Source of the DNA: Planctomycetaceae bacterium | GTDB taxonomy: Bacteria > Planctomycetota > Planctomycetia > Pirellulales > UBA1268 | Assembly (NCBI GenBank): GCA_011523305.1 | Contig: WTHB01000185.1 | Location: 1-40,782 of the forward strand | Direction: 5' to 3' | Length of the DNA: 40,782 bases | Shown here: positions 24,752-34,970 of the stretch, piece after piece | How the letters are laid out: the number at the start of each line of letters is the position of its first letter | How positions within the stretch are numbered: the stretch's first letter is position 1 | Position numbers and translations under genes: made by a program | The notes under the pieces: model-generated | Databases searched by the model: none | The model's input: only the letters and a program-made list of their open reading frames with translations | What the model was told of the DNA's origin: nothing

Positions 24752-27700
24752 CTAGCGGGCAGGATGGTGCGTAATGGTGCTTGACGTTGGACTGCCGGCT
24801 GCAGTTCGGGTCACCGACGAGTCACGGCCCGAGACCGCCTGCCGCTCGCTGACCGTCTCAAGGTCGTGAACCGCACCTGCTGATTGAGTTCGCACGCGGG
24901 CGAGCAGCCAGCGGCGCCCCAGCACCCAGCCCGAGACGAGCACGAGTCCGCCACCGGGCCAGACCGGCACCCGGGTACCGAGCCAGGCGATCCCCACCAC
25001 TGCCGCCAGCACCGGCCACCACCGCGCCGCAGCGGCCAGACACCTGGCCGGCCTTCGGGTGAGCAGCCACCAGCCGGCCATACCGATCAACAGCAGCACA
25101 AGGGTGACACCAACGCTCGCCAGCCCTGCCGGTGGGGAACTGGCAAACCGGACAGTCAGGGTCTGGTCGACCTCCGTCCCCGCCAGGATGACCCGTTGCC
25201 AGCGAGGGTCACCACGCGGGCCAACCCGCGGCCGCGACTGTTCAGGAAGCGTCATGCCGGCCTCCCCCCAGCTGGCCCAGGCCTCCAGGGGCGACTGTTC
25301 AAGCTGGACAGCCCGGTGTTCACGAAACCGACGCAGCCGGGCGAGCGACTCGCTGGAAGCATCGGGGGCCAGCTGGCCGATTACTTCCGCAAGCGCTGCC
25401 TCTGCTTCGGCACGGACCGCCGTTGCCTCGGCGGCCGACAGCGTTTGGCCGCCCCCACCCACCAGCAGTCGCTGCTCGCTGGAGGAGTCGATCGAGACTA
25501 GGCGGCGCGCCACCGGCAGATCGAGCAACGCAGGCAGCCCGAAGGCAACCGGCTCACCCCGCAGCACCTCATCACCGAGTTCCCCGACAAAAACCACTAA
25601 CAATTCATGTGGCCAGGGGCCAGACCGCAGCGGAATGGTCCAGACATCAGCGGGACCGTCGCGGCCCGGCACCACTGGCTGCACCTGTCGTCCATCAAGC
25701 AGCACCTCGAACAATCGAAACCCATCGGGAAGCCGCAGCCGGAGTTCCGCTGCCCTGGTGATCAGGTCGTAGCGTCCCACTCCCGAGATTCGCCCCCGCT
25801 CGTCAATCACCACCTCAAGATCGACCAGTTCAGCTCCGTTCTGTGTCAACCGCGGTGGGGCAGCAGCGGAGCGGTCGGACGACTGCTCAACAAGCGGCAC
25901 CGCCTGCTCCACCGGCCTGAATCGATATCGCTGGGGAATCACGCCTGCCGGGAGTTCAAGCCGCCAGCCGCCACCGGCAACGAGCTCTCGCCGCAGCGGG
26001 TACGTGGCTTCGGTGAGGGTATCGCTCGAACTGTCTCCACGGACCGCTGGCCCCGCAGCGGCCAGGAGCTCCGGCTGGCCACGGCCCTGAGAATCTTCCC
26101 ACAAAATGGTCATGGGCAGAGGGGCTGCAGTGGTCGACTGGATCAGAGGCAACCGACCGGCATTCGGAAGCGGCTGGTTCCGTCGCGCCTCAACCCGCAG
26201 AAGATAGTGGCCGGCGGCAGGCTGCTGCAGCACCAGCACCTGCGAGCCATCCTCCGCAGCCCGCTGATGGAGATCAACGGTGCCCTCAACGTCCCCAAAG
26301 CGATCCCGCCGGAACACCTGGCAGGATTCGATTTCAAAGCCTTGTGGAACGGCGATGCGGTCGTCCATCCAGACCGTCTCACGGACATCAAGATCTGCCT
26401 CATAGACAAGCGTGGTGGCCCGTTGACCGGCTGCCACCACCAGTTGCTGCCGTCCCCGAATCGCACGTGGCTGGCGGGTCACGGTCAGCCGAACTGGCTG
26501 CCGATGCAGGCTCCACGACCGTCCGCCCACTGCTGCCACGGTCTCTCGGCTGGTCTCTCTGGTGCCAACCATTGACGGCTCCACCAAGGTCTCGACGACG
26601 TCAGTCGACCACCGCAAGGTGGTCTCACCGTCAACCCGCTCTTCGATCTGCGGGGGGGCAACCGTTCCAGGAAAGGCAACGGCAAGACGGTAGTTCCCGC
26701 TGGCTTCAAGCACCGTCTCCCGGTGATCAACCTGCACGCCCCGCAGCCAGACATCGGGTAATGCGACATCTCCAACAACAGCGTTGAGTGGCATGGTGAA
26801 AGGAATCTCCAGCCGCACCGGCCCTGGCACGGGACTTCGTCGATCGACCCGGAAGACTCCCGGCGCAACCTGACTGAGTTCATAGTCAGTCGGCAGGCCC
26901 ACTGGCTGATCAGCGTGGGCGTTTTCCAGCGGCACAAGCCGAGGGTCCGCCTGCAGCCAGAGCGTCGGCAGGATCGCCTTGCCGGGATCGAGTGAAAACC
27001 GTGCCGTCAGCCGACAGTCATCCTCACGCCAGGCAATCTGATTGAGACTGCTGGCCTCGCGAACCACCGACATCAGGGTGGTCTGCGGATCAACCGTTCG
27101 CACCAGCCTGACCCGCTCGGCCGTCGCGAGACGATAGCGGAGCCCACCAGATGCCTCAACCTGGGGGTCCTCCGCAGGCCGAAACTGACCGTCTCGATCA
27201 GCCTGTTCACACCACACGCGACGAGTCTCCTGCAACCCGGCGGCCACGGCCCCACCGCCGCGGTACAGCAGCGTGGTGGCGGGTGAGATGGGCAGCCGTA
27301 GTTCAGTCACCTCAAGATCGCCCCACCGTGTTCGCGCCGGCTCCACCGGAACGGCAACCAGGTGCCGGCCTGCCGCTGGCAGGGAAACCGTCAGCCGGCG
27401 GCGGTCAGCCGACACCGCTGCCCGCACAACGCCACCATCCATACGAATCGGTCGATCGGCGTAGCGGCTCTCGGTCGGTGCCTGATCAAGCGGCAGCACC
27501 GTGGCGGCATCGGATTCGACCAGCAGATTGATCCACCAGCGTTCGTCACCCGCGTTGTTGCCCCTCGGCTCCGGGGGCATGACCTCAACCCGACAATCAA
27601 GGATGCGGACCCCCGAACGCACAGAACCTGTCTCGGTGGTTGCCAGCACCCGGAACAACGACTCCGGAACGAGGGCCGTCGTCTCTCCCTCAACGGGTGT

Positions 27701-30700
27701 CAGGAAAACCCGCACGGGCTGCTCCGCTGCCAACGCCGGCCCAGCGGCAAAGGCACAAAGCACAACCAGCCCTGCCTGCAACTGGCCCGCACGACGGATC
27801 GCCCCCAGCCGAACCATCGTCACACCAAGCCCACCCCAGAGGACCGCCCGGGCGAGCATGTCTGCCGGCTCGGGTACCCAAAGGGCCGCCACCGCCGCAG
27901 CGATCAAGGTTGTCAGCAGCAGCCAAGTGCGTGTCCATGGAATCAACGCCGCCACGGCCGCCGTCATCACTGCCACCAGCACCACCACGCTCGCAAGCAG
28001 GGTCGAATCAATCAGCAGGAACGATGCCTGACGGTAGCGGCCGGCCACCGGCACAAACTGCCTGCTCGTCAACGCACGATCAATTCCGCTCTCGACTGCT
28101 CCCGGTGACGCCCCCCGCTCAGCGGCACCCAGGAGCCGGGCTATCCAGTCCACCGGAGGCCGGTTCCGTTCCCGAAAACCACGCGGCGCGGCGACCATGC
28201 GAACCGCTGCCGGCAGCAGCATCTGCCACTGTCTGGTCAACGTCGGGGTATCGAGCGTGGGAATATCAGTCGTCAACCGCCAGAGGCCAACCGACGGCCG
28301 CGCCATGCTGACCGAACGCACGACCAGCCGCACCCGGCGCTGTCCGTCTGGAAGATAGACCGGCAACTCACTTGCCTCGCCAGCAGGCAACGGCAATCGC
28401 TCTCCATTCACCGTGACACCAAGCAGCCGGTGGCTGGCCGGCACGGTCAGGAGCACGCTCGCCCGGCCATCGTTCTCAAGGGCATAAGAGGTCTCGTATT
28501 CGGCCGTCGCCGATGCAGCACACCGGACGGTCGTGGTCTCGTGCCAGATCCAGCAGCGGGGTACCGGTCGCTCTGCTGCCGGCAGCGGTTCCAGTTCGGC
28601 CGCTGGGCCGGCTCCAGCCAGGGCCGCTGCCTTGTCGTAGGCGAACTCGGCAAGCGTCTCGAGGGGGCCCTCTCCCGGAAGATTCGCCGGCAGTTCCCGG
28701 AGCCGGGCATTGCGAATGTGCGGCCGATCCTGGCCCACCGACTGAATCACAAGCCGCCCGGTGGTCTCCTCGGCTGCCTCCACCCAGGCCAATGGCACAG
28801 GCAGAACCCCCGTAAATGGCCGGGAGGCGGTCGCCCGGATCGTGGTGGTGCCGGTGACCGGAGGTGTCAGCTCGATCAGCCACGCCCCGGCGGCTTGCCG
28901 AGCCGCCGGGGCTGCAGCCTTCCGGGGGGGCGGCGCCACAGCCTCCTGTCGTCGCGCAAAGACGGTTGTCTCCCCCGCGGTCAGCAGCGACCAATCAAGG
29001 TCACCGACCGCTTCAGAAAAATGGACGGTGAGGGCATCGAGTTCCCCCTGTTGTGGCTGGCAGGTGAAACTGAAGGTCTCGCTGACTTGCTCGCCCCGAA
29101 TCGTCAACCGGGTTTGAGCCTCCACCTTGAGCGGTGGCCGCCGACGCAGAAAGACAAATTCACATGGCGGTGCCAAGCGGCCGGCCGGCACCCGTTGCCG
29201 CCACGCCCCTGCCTCAGCCAAGAGGGTCAGCCGAGGATCAAACGGCGGCGGCGTCTCGGCGGCAGCATCGGCCACCAGCGTTGTCTCCGGACTTGTCCGC
29301 AAGTCGATCCAAACCTGGCCGGATGCCTCTCCCTCCAGTTGCACCATGTCGGCCGCCACCGCCTGGAATCGCCCGCCGGCGGGAACACCACGCCGGTGCC
29401 CACTAATGCGAAGCCGAAGGTCCCGGGCCGGTGTCACTGCCACCGGCAGATCAAGGATGAGGCGGTCTCCGCTGCTGCCCCGCACGACCTTCCATTCGTA
29501 TCGGGTTCCGATCAGGTCGGCGGCTTCGTCACGCACACGATCTGCCTCCAATCGCTCATCGACCTCCGCATCATCGGCAGGCGGGAGCAGATCACCAGGG
29601 AGAAGTGGCTCAACGGCATCGATCAACCACTCCGGCCCAATCCGAGCCTCTAGGCGGTGCACGCTGCCGCGTCGGATGCGGATGTCACAGGCTGCCCTGC
29701 CGATGAGTGCCGCCGTGGTGACATCAACGGTGGTCACACGGGCAATATCGAACTCCGGCTGGCGGGCTGCGACCGCCACCGTCACCCCACCCCCAGCCTG
29801 CTGCTGCTCGAAGGCGAAGCCGCCGGTGGAGTCATCAGCCGGCGAGACAGTCCGCAAAGCTGACGCCTGCCCGGGCCAGTGAACGGCGGCAGTCGGTGGA
29901 ACCGCCAGCCAGCGAGTGGAATCAACCTCGGCAAGTTGCATCTCCGAGTCAACCTGCACCCGCATTCCCCCACCTGCCCACCACCTGCCAGGCAGCCCAA
30001 TGCCAGGGAGGTGAACGGTCCGCTTGAGGAGTCCCGTTCCCGCGATGACGCCACGGACCCTCAGCGGCCAGTCTGTCCCGACGGCCGCCACTGGCAGTTT
30101 GATCGAGACCTTCCCGGAGGCTCCGGGCACCAGTTCAACCGGCAGCGTCCCCGCGGCCCCTGGCGGCTGCACATGGCCGCCCGACAGGGTGAGTTCGGCA
30201 GCACATCGCAGCGGAATGGTCCTCCCGTTCCAGACGGTCTCGGGGAGCAAAACGGTTTCGATCTGGGAGGCGCGGCGACCGATGCCTACGTTCGACCACA
30301 TCGTGAGGCGATCCCGCGGAGGTGCGGCGACCTCCAGTGCGAGGGCTGCCCGCGGCCCAACGGTGAACTGCCAAAGCCGACGGCCCTCCCGTCGTTCCTC
30401 GGTGACAGGCTGCAATTCGGCAGGCTCGCTGCCGGCAAGCCGCGGCTCCAAGCCGGCCGGTAGGTCGAGCACGAGTGTGGTGGCCAAGGCTGGCACCAGC
30501 GGCAACTGGAACGCGTATTCAGGCTGCCCGCCCGCCAGCGGTGCCGCCTGGACAAGCGGCTGCGTGGCCCGCAGCGGTTGTGCATCAACCAGAGCAGTTA
30601 TCCGACCAGCCCCCGGCACCGACAGTTCCAGACTCCCATCGGGAAGCCCACAGAGGTCGACCTCAAGGGCCTCACCGGCATCGTCCGGCCTGCTCTGCTC

Positions 30701-31195
30701 AGGATTTTTCCTGGCGGCCTGCCAGCGGCAGTCCCGCAACGGCATCTCACCCAGGGGCAGCGAACTGCCCGCAAGGGCTGCGGATACCTCGAAGCTGATC
30801 TGGCCACGCAACCAGCCTGCCTCATCAAGCCGGGCTTCATACCGAAGCCGCTCGGCAGCCGGGCGTGGCAGACTGCCGGCCTGCCGCCCGCTCCTTAACG
30901 ACAACTGCCGCACCGCCTCTTCGAACTCATCCAAGGCCATGGGGATGTACCGCCCCCCATCTCCCGAGACATCGGCCACCCGGCCCGGCGGCACATGCAC
31001 CCGCACAAACGGCAAGGGAGCTGCAGGGGCATTGAGTGAGGCGACCGCCTCACCAACAGACGGGGTCTCAACCACCGGTGGCGTCAGCGGCTCGTCCTCA
31101 CCTGGAGCCGCCTGACTCGCCGAGATCAGCAGCACGAGCAGACCGAGCCCCAGGAACAGCCTCTGGCTCAACGGAAGACCGGCATGCAACCCCAT
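24752..31195 (-). CDS. Giant exported membrane protein, 2147 residues, tandem two-module architecture, unknown function
   Basis: I do not recognise a functional family. A signal peptide (about 1-29, LGLGLLVLLISASQAA) leads into roughly 1000 residues with a beta-strand-like alternating pattern, then about four membrane segments (about 1058-1155). The last of these ends in GPALAAEQP, which looks like a signal-peptidase site. A second beta-rich region of about 860 residues follows and ends in two or three membrane segments (about 2023-2095) and a short polar tail. Each half has a strand-rich segment beginning NGERLPLP or DGRQVQPV just before its membrane block. ATG 31195 has GGGAG 8 nt upstream. 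It lies 11 bp after the stop of a 1227-residue protein of similar design. No enzymatic motif was found; a scaffold or secretion-related envelope role is only a guess. Confidence 0.85.
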   Translation of the reverse strand: MGLHAGLPLSQRLFLGLGLLVLLISASQAAPGEDEPLTPPVVETPSVGEAVASLNAPAAPLPFVRVHVPPGRVADVSGDGGRYIPMALDEFEEAVRQLSLRSGRQAGSLPRPAAERLRYEARLDEAGWLRGQISFEVSAALAGSSLPLGEMPLRDCRWQAARKNPEQSRPDDAGEALEVDLCGLPDGSLELSVPGAGRITALVDAQPLRATQPLVQAAPLAGGQPEYAFQLPLVPALATTLVLDLPAGLEPRLAGSEPAELQPVTEERREGRRLWQFTVGPRAALALEVAAPPRDRLTMWSNVGIGRRASQIETVLLPETVWNGRTIPLRCAAELTLSGGHVQPPGAAGTLPVELVPGASGKVSIKLPVAAVGTDWPLRVRGVIAGTGLLKRTVHLPGIGLPGRWWAGGGMRVQVDSEMQLAEVDSTRWLAVPPTAAVHWPGQASALRTVSPADDSTGGFAFEQQQAGGGVTVAVAARQPEFDIARVTTVDVTTAALIGRAACDIRIRRGSVHRLEARIGPEWLIDAVEPLLPGDLLPPADDAEVDERLEADRVRDEAADLIGTRYEWKVVRGSSGDRLILDLPVAVTPARDLRLRISGHRRGVPAGGRFQAVAADMVQLEGEASGQVWIDLRTSPETTLVADAAAETPPPFDPRLTLLAEAGAWRQRVPAGRLAPPCEFVFLRRRPPLKVEAQTRLTIRGEQVSETFSFTCQPQQGELDALTVHFSEAVGDLDWSLLTAGETTVFARRQEAVAPPPRKAAAPAARQAAGAWLIELTPPVTGTTTIRATASRPFTGVLPVPLAWVEAAEETTGRLVIQSVGQDRPHIRNARLRELPANLPGEGPLETLAEFAYDKAAALAGAGPAAELEPLPAAERPVPRCWIWHETTTVRCAASATAEYETSYALENDGRASVLLTVPASHRLLGVTVNGERLPLPAGEASELPVYLPDGQRRVRLVVRSVSMARPSVGLWRLTTDIPTLDTPTLTRQWQMLLPAAVRMVAAPRGFRERNRPPVDWIARLLGAAERGASPGAVESGIDRALTSRQFVPVAGRYRQASFLLIDSTLLASVVVLVAVMTAAVAALIPWTRTWLLLTTLIAAAVAALWVPEPADMLARAVLWGGLGVTMVRLGAIRRAGQLQAGLVVLCAFAAGPALAAEQPVRVFLTPVEGETTALVPESLFRVLATTETGSVRSGVRILDCRVEVMPPEPRGNNAGDERWWINLLVESDAATVLPLDQAPTESRYADRPIRMDGGVVRAAVSADRRRLTVSLPAAGRHLVAVPVEPARTRWGDLEVTELRLPISPATTLLYRGGGAVAAGLQETRRVWCEQADRDGQFRPAEDPQVEASGGLRYRLATAERVRLVRTVDPQTTLMSVVREASSLNQIAWREDDCRLTARFSLDPGKAILPTLWLQADPRLVPLENAHADQPVGLPTDYELSQVAPGVFRVDRRSPVPGPVRLEIPFTMPLNAVVGDVALPDVWLRGVQVDHRETVLEASGNYRLAVAFPGTVAPPQIEERVDGETTLRWSTDVVETLVEPSMVGTRETSRETVAAVGGRSWSLHRQPVRLTVTRQPRAIRGRQQLVVAAGQRATTLVYEADLDVRETVWMDDRIAVPQGFEIESCQVFRRDRFGDVEGTVDLHQRAAEDGSQVLVLQQPAAGHYLLRVEARRNQPLPNAGRLPLIQSTTAAPLPMTILWEDSQGRGQPELLAAAGPAVRGDSSSDTLTEATYPLRRELVAGGGWRLELPAGVIPQRYRFRPVEQAVPLVEQSSDRSAAAPPRLTQNGAELVDLEVVIDERGRISGVGRYDLITRAAELRLRLPDGFRLFEVLLDGRQVQPVVPGRDGPADVWTIPLRSGPWPHELLVVFVGELGDEVLRGEPVAFGLPALLDLPVARRLVSIDSSSEQRLLVGGGGQTLSAAEATAVRAEAEAALAEVIGQLAPDASSESLARLRRFREHRAVQLEQSPLEAWASWGEAGMTLPEQSRPRVGPRGDPRWQRVILAGTEVDQTLTVRFASSPPAGLASVGVTLVLLLIGMAGWWLLTRRPARCLAAAARWWPVLAAVVGIAWLGTRVPVWPGGGLVLVSGWVLGRRWLLARVRTQSAGAVHDLETVSERQAVSGRDSSVTRTAAGSPTSSTITHHPAR

Positions 31196-31206
31196 TGGTC
31201 TTCTCC

Positions 31207-34200
31207 CTACGAGGTGACGGCAGACTGGGTGACGTCACCTGATTCATTGACCTTGGCAGAAGGCACATTGATCACCAACGACCCATCGCCCCCGGCCCGG
31301 GTCACCGAATCAGGGCGATGATCAAACCAAGACACTGGTTCGCCCGCACGCACAAAGCGGCCATCCACAAGGGTCCGCCACCTGGTGACCGCCGCTGCAA
31401 GGGCAGCCAACAGCAGCCCTGGGAGGGACGCCTGCGTCACCAGCACCGTCGTCAGTGGAACGATCGCCATGCCAATCAGGAAGCCGCCGGCCAACGCAAT
31501 GAACAGCCACCGCCCCAGTGACCAACGCATCGAGAGCAGCAGACCTCCCACCAGGGGCAGGCCGCTGGCAGTGAATACCAGCAGCCACCACGGCACGAAC
31601 CAGACCCGCACTGCAGCCGGTCCGCCAACGTCCCAAAAGACCAACCGTTGTTCTGCCGCTCGGTCAGGACTCGCCAGACCGTCTCCTGTCAGGTGCGTCT
31701 CCTCACTGACCGCTGCGGCGACCCAGTCAGCAAGATCTGTCGCCGAGAGACGGGGTACCGGCTGGAACCCGTAGCGTGTCCATCCCCAGGCCTGCTGGCT
31801 GGTCCAGCCGCGGGGACCAGCAAGCATCGCCAGCTCAGCCGGTGGCACGATCTCCCACGCAATCTGCCGATAGATCGTTCCTGCCGGCAGCGCTGGCCGC
31901 TGGAACATCACGCCGTCTGGCAGGGGAAGCACGCCGGCCAGGGTCGGCCGAAGACGGGGCTGCCGAACCTCGACTTCAACCAGGTGCGTCCCCCCCTGCA
32001 GCAGTTCCACATCGAACCGACCACTCGCATCGTTGACCTCCTGCCAAACTCCTCCATCAACCCGAACTCGTCCTGCCGGCCGACTGCTTCCCTCAGGCAA
32101 GGCTGGAGCGGTCGAGTTCGCGATCGGCACGAGCAACGTCAGCCGTTCGGAAGAACTGGTGACCGCATACGCCCAGCGATCTATCCGCACCCCACTGCGA
32201 ACCGTTGTGCGAACCCAGGCTGCTTCAACCACAGCCGCCCGTTCCACATCTTCCTCCCGCCGTGAAAGTGCCACGTCGATGAAAGTGCGGGGCTCACTGG
32301 CGTTCCAGGTGCGACCCAAGCCGATCGCCTGAAGATTTCCTTCCCGGCCCCAGCGGTCATCCCGGACATCGATCGCAAAGCCTCCCGTCTCGGCAAGCGT
32401 CACCGTCTCTCGACCAACGGCGGATCCCTCCGGAATCAGTAACGGGACCGAGAGGGCAACGGTGGTCTCCTCGGGAATCTCAGGCAACACCTGGCGATAC
32501 CGCACCATCAGTTCCCCAATCCCAAGCAGGGGCTCGGAAAGAACCGCCCGCACGGTTTTCAGGGCCCCAGTTTGCGTCTCCCGTGGCTGGGCCACTGGAT
32601 CGCCGTCGCTGAAATCTGCCGCCGCCGGCAAGCGCTCTGCTGCGGCATCGGCTGCCGTGAACACCTCTGGGGTAAGCAACTCACCGGCCTGGCGAATCTC
32701 CAGGCTGCCGGAATCGAGCACGGTCGCTGGCACCTGCCACTCCACAAACTCCAGCGGTACGTAGGCCACATCGAGCCGGATCACTTGATTCACCGATAGT
32801 CCGGTCGCCGACACATCAACCTGCGCGGCAACGCTGGCATCAACCTGGCGGCTGAGAAACCGGCGGGTTGCGGCAAAGATGGCCTCGCTCGCCTCGACCC
32901 GATAGGCCATCCGCAGCAGATCCCCACCGGCCCAATCAAGTGATGTCGCTACCTGCCGACTCATCCCTTCAATCAGTTCGTTGTCAGGAACCAGTTCAAT
33001 ATCGGCATCGGAAGTGATCACGACATTGCCAGGACCGACCAGATCAGCCTGCGGCACCGGCGTGGTCCAGTGAATGGTGTCGTGCGATCGATCGACCACC
33101 TGACTGCACCGCAGTTCCACAACAACATCGCCAACGAGTGGCTGGAGAAAAGGGACGACGATCTCACCGTCCTCCACCGAAACAGCAGCCGCATCAACGA
33201 CGCCAGCAGGCCCAACTTCCTCAACCTCCCATCCGGGAAGACTGAGGGCCACCCGCTCAGCCGGCACGCCGCGAATGGCCGCCCGCAGCCGGACATCGAG
33301 TTCCAGCCGATGGGCGGACACGTGATAGCGATACTCCGGCTCAATCACCGTGCGGCTGCTGCGGGACCGCACCCGAAGCGGCAAGGACGCGGGCTGGGCA
33401 TCGTAGGCAAAAGCGGCCACGAATCCGGGCCGTTGGCTTGCCGCCGGTGCATCGACCCGCCGATTGCCAGCGCGGGGCTCCCAGTCGACCTGCCAGTTGC
33501 TATCGGTAAATACGCTGGTGCGGCCCCACTGCCGCCACGCCGGCACACCGCTCACCGCAAACCCACCAGCGTCAAAGGGAGTGCCGCCCGAGGCGTTGAT
33601 CACCCGCTCGCACGACAGTTCGATCTCGGCAACCCCGTCCCGAACATCGTCAAGCCGAACGATCACCTGCCGTGCATCCGGCGAGCCGCGTTGCTGAACC
33701 AAGCTGCCCTGCCGACCAACCGCCTGCAACGTCACCCGGGGTGGCAGTGAGATGGTCACTTGCCGCAGACCATCGGGAATCGAAGCCAACCGCAACACAG
33801 TGTCAATCCGGGCAATCCGTCCGTCGATCCGCACCTCCGTGTCAGCACTGACCTCCGGAGCCTGCTCAGCCGTAGCAACTGCCATTGTGCGGTCAGCCAG
33901 TTTGACCCGAGTTGGCCCCACCAAGCCCGCGACCGTCACCTCGGTCCCTGATTCTCCGTCACCCGTTCGTGGTTTGACCACGGGAACCAGTGCCCGTGGG
34001 TCAAGGCTGACGTCTGGCTGCCTCCGACTGCTCAGGATGGTCAGTTCAGAACTGGCTGCCGCCGGTAGTGTCAGCATGAAAAGGTCACGGTGTTCTGCCA
34101 GATCAACCGGAATCTGTCCCTGCAGCACCAGCGTGTGCCGCCCCCACTCAGCCTCGGTGTCCGATGATGTGACGGTGTCTCCGGCAGCCTCACGACCGTT

Positions 34201-34890
34201 GAGCCAGGCGAGAAAACCGCCCTCCCCTGGCTGCCGTGGCCCCGCGAAAGCACCGTCTGCCACCACCGCCGTCTCGTCGCCCTGACTGCCCTGAGCGGTG
34301 GGGGACTGATCGATGGTCAGAATCACCTGGCCCGTTCCGGTTGTTTCAGGAGCCGCGGCAATGACCAACTCAGGGAGCTTCAGCGGCAGCATCACCCACC
34401 CCGGCCGAGTCTGCCGTAGGACGGCCTCGACCCGCACCGCTGCAGTCCCTCGATTGGCAGCGGCAGCCTCTGGCATGGTGACTTCGACCCGCAGCTGCTC
34501 GAGGACTGCCCCCGGCAACTCCGGCAGACCGGGTAGCCCCTCCCGAAGCCGGATCAGATCGACAAAATCGCGGTAACGAAAGCCGGGAACAGGCACGAGT
34601 CCACCGGCGTCGTCCTGCAGGTAATAGAGTTCCGGCTCGACTTCGCGAATCGGCGGCACTGCCTCGCGGTCCTTCGGCTCGAGCGCCGGCGTTATTCCAG
34701 ACCAAAACACCGCCAAAGCGGCAGCGAGCAGAGCCCACTGCCACGAGCGGAGAGCAGCCCTCCGTGACGCGATCCTGAGGCTGTTCGAAACGGTGGTTTC
34801 CACGACCTGGGTGCCGATGAGAGAGAGCGAGAGTTTTCGGGTTGCGCAAACCCGGAGACTCTTTGAACCTACCCCGCTTCCAACCGGCAT
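31207..34890 (-). CDS. Large exported membrane protein, about 1227 residues, unknown function
   Basis: I do not recognise a functional family. A signal or anchor segment (WQWALLAAALAVFWSG, about residues 50-65 from ATG 34890) is followed by about 1000 residues with beta-sheet-like patterning. About three membrane segments end it (about 1093-1170, WFVPWWLLVFTASGLPLVGG onward), with a polar tail. The segment before the membrane block (VDGGVWQEV ... YRQIAWEIVPP ... AGPRGW) resembles the equivalent segments in both halves of the downstream giant protein. The start is uncertain: ATG 34890 clears the upstream gene, while GTG 34803 would give a more normal signal peptide. A frame open to 35100 is rejected because it overlaps the phosphatase gene. 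Confidence 0.8.
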   Translation of the reverse strand: MPVGSGVGSKSLRVCATRKLSLSLIGTQVVETTVSNSLRIASRRAALRSWQWALLAAALAVFWSGITPALEPKDREAVPPIREVEPELYYLQDDAGGLVPVPGFRYRDFVDLIRLREGLPGLPELPGAVLEQLRVEVTMPEAAAANRGTAAVRVEAVLRQTRPGWVMLPLKLPELVIAAAPETTGTGQVILTIDQSPTAQGSQGDETAVVADGAFAGPRQPGEGGFLAWLNGREAAGDTVTSSDTEAEWGRHTLVLQGQIPVDLAEHRDLFMLTLPAAASSELTILSSRRQPDVSLDPRALVPVVKPRTGDGESGTEVTVAGLVGPTRVKLADRTMAVATAEQAPEVSADTEVRIDGRIARIDTVLRLASIPDGLRQVTISLPPRVTLQAVGRQGSLVQQRGSPDARQVIVRLDDVRDGVAEIELSCERVINASGGTPFDAGGFAVSGVPAWRQWGRTSVFTDSNWQVDWEPRAGNRRVDAPAASQRPGFVAAFAYDAQPASLPLRVRSRSSRTVIEPEYRYHVSAHRLELDVRLRAAIRGVPAERVALSLPGWEVEEVGPAGVVDAAAVSVEDGEIVVPFLQPLVGDVVVELRCSQVVDRSHDTIHWTTPVPQADLVGPGNVVITSDADIELVPDNELIEGMSRQVATSLDWAGGDLLRMAYRVEASEAIFAATRRFLSRQVDASVAAQVDVSATGLSVNQVIRLDVAYVPLEFVEWQVPATVLDSGSLEIRQAGELLTPEVFTAADAAAERLPAAADFSDGDPVAQPRETQTGALKTVRAVLSEPLLGIGELMVRYRQVLPEIPEETTVALSVPLLIPEGSAVGRETVTLAETGGFAIDVRDDRWGREGNLQAIGLGRTWNASEPRTFIDVALSRREEDVERAAVVEAAWVRTTVRSGVRIDRWAYAVTSSSERLTLLVPIANSTAPALPEGSSRPAGRVRVDGGVWQEVNDASGRFDVELLQGGTHLVEVEVRQPRLRPTLAGVLPLPDGVMFQRPALPAGTIYRQIAWEIVPPAELAMLAGPRGWTSQQAWGWTRYGFQPVPRLSATDLADWVAAAVSEETHLTGDGLASPDRAAEQRLVFWDVGGPAAVRVWFVPWWLLVFTASGLPLVGGLLLSMRWSLGRWLFIALAGGFLIGMAIVPLTTVLVTQASLPGLLLAALAAAVTRWRTLVDGRFVRAGEPVSWFDHRPDSVTRAGGDGSLVINVPSAKVNESGDVTQSAVTS

Positions 34891-34970
34891 GCCCAGCAAA
34901 TCCGCTGGAACCCGGCCGGAACCCCACTTCCAGCGACCGGACGATCGGTACGAACCGCACCGGCCACCGC

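Noticed and set aside
25607-26575. A 322-codon plus-strand open frame
   Set aside because: It lies antisense inside the giant protein gene and shows no domain; treated as a shadow frame.
34815-34836. GA-rich short repeat near the start of the 1227-residue protein as a phase-variation tract
   Set aside because: The dinucleotide run is only about four units and is interrupted, too short to suggest slippage.
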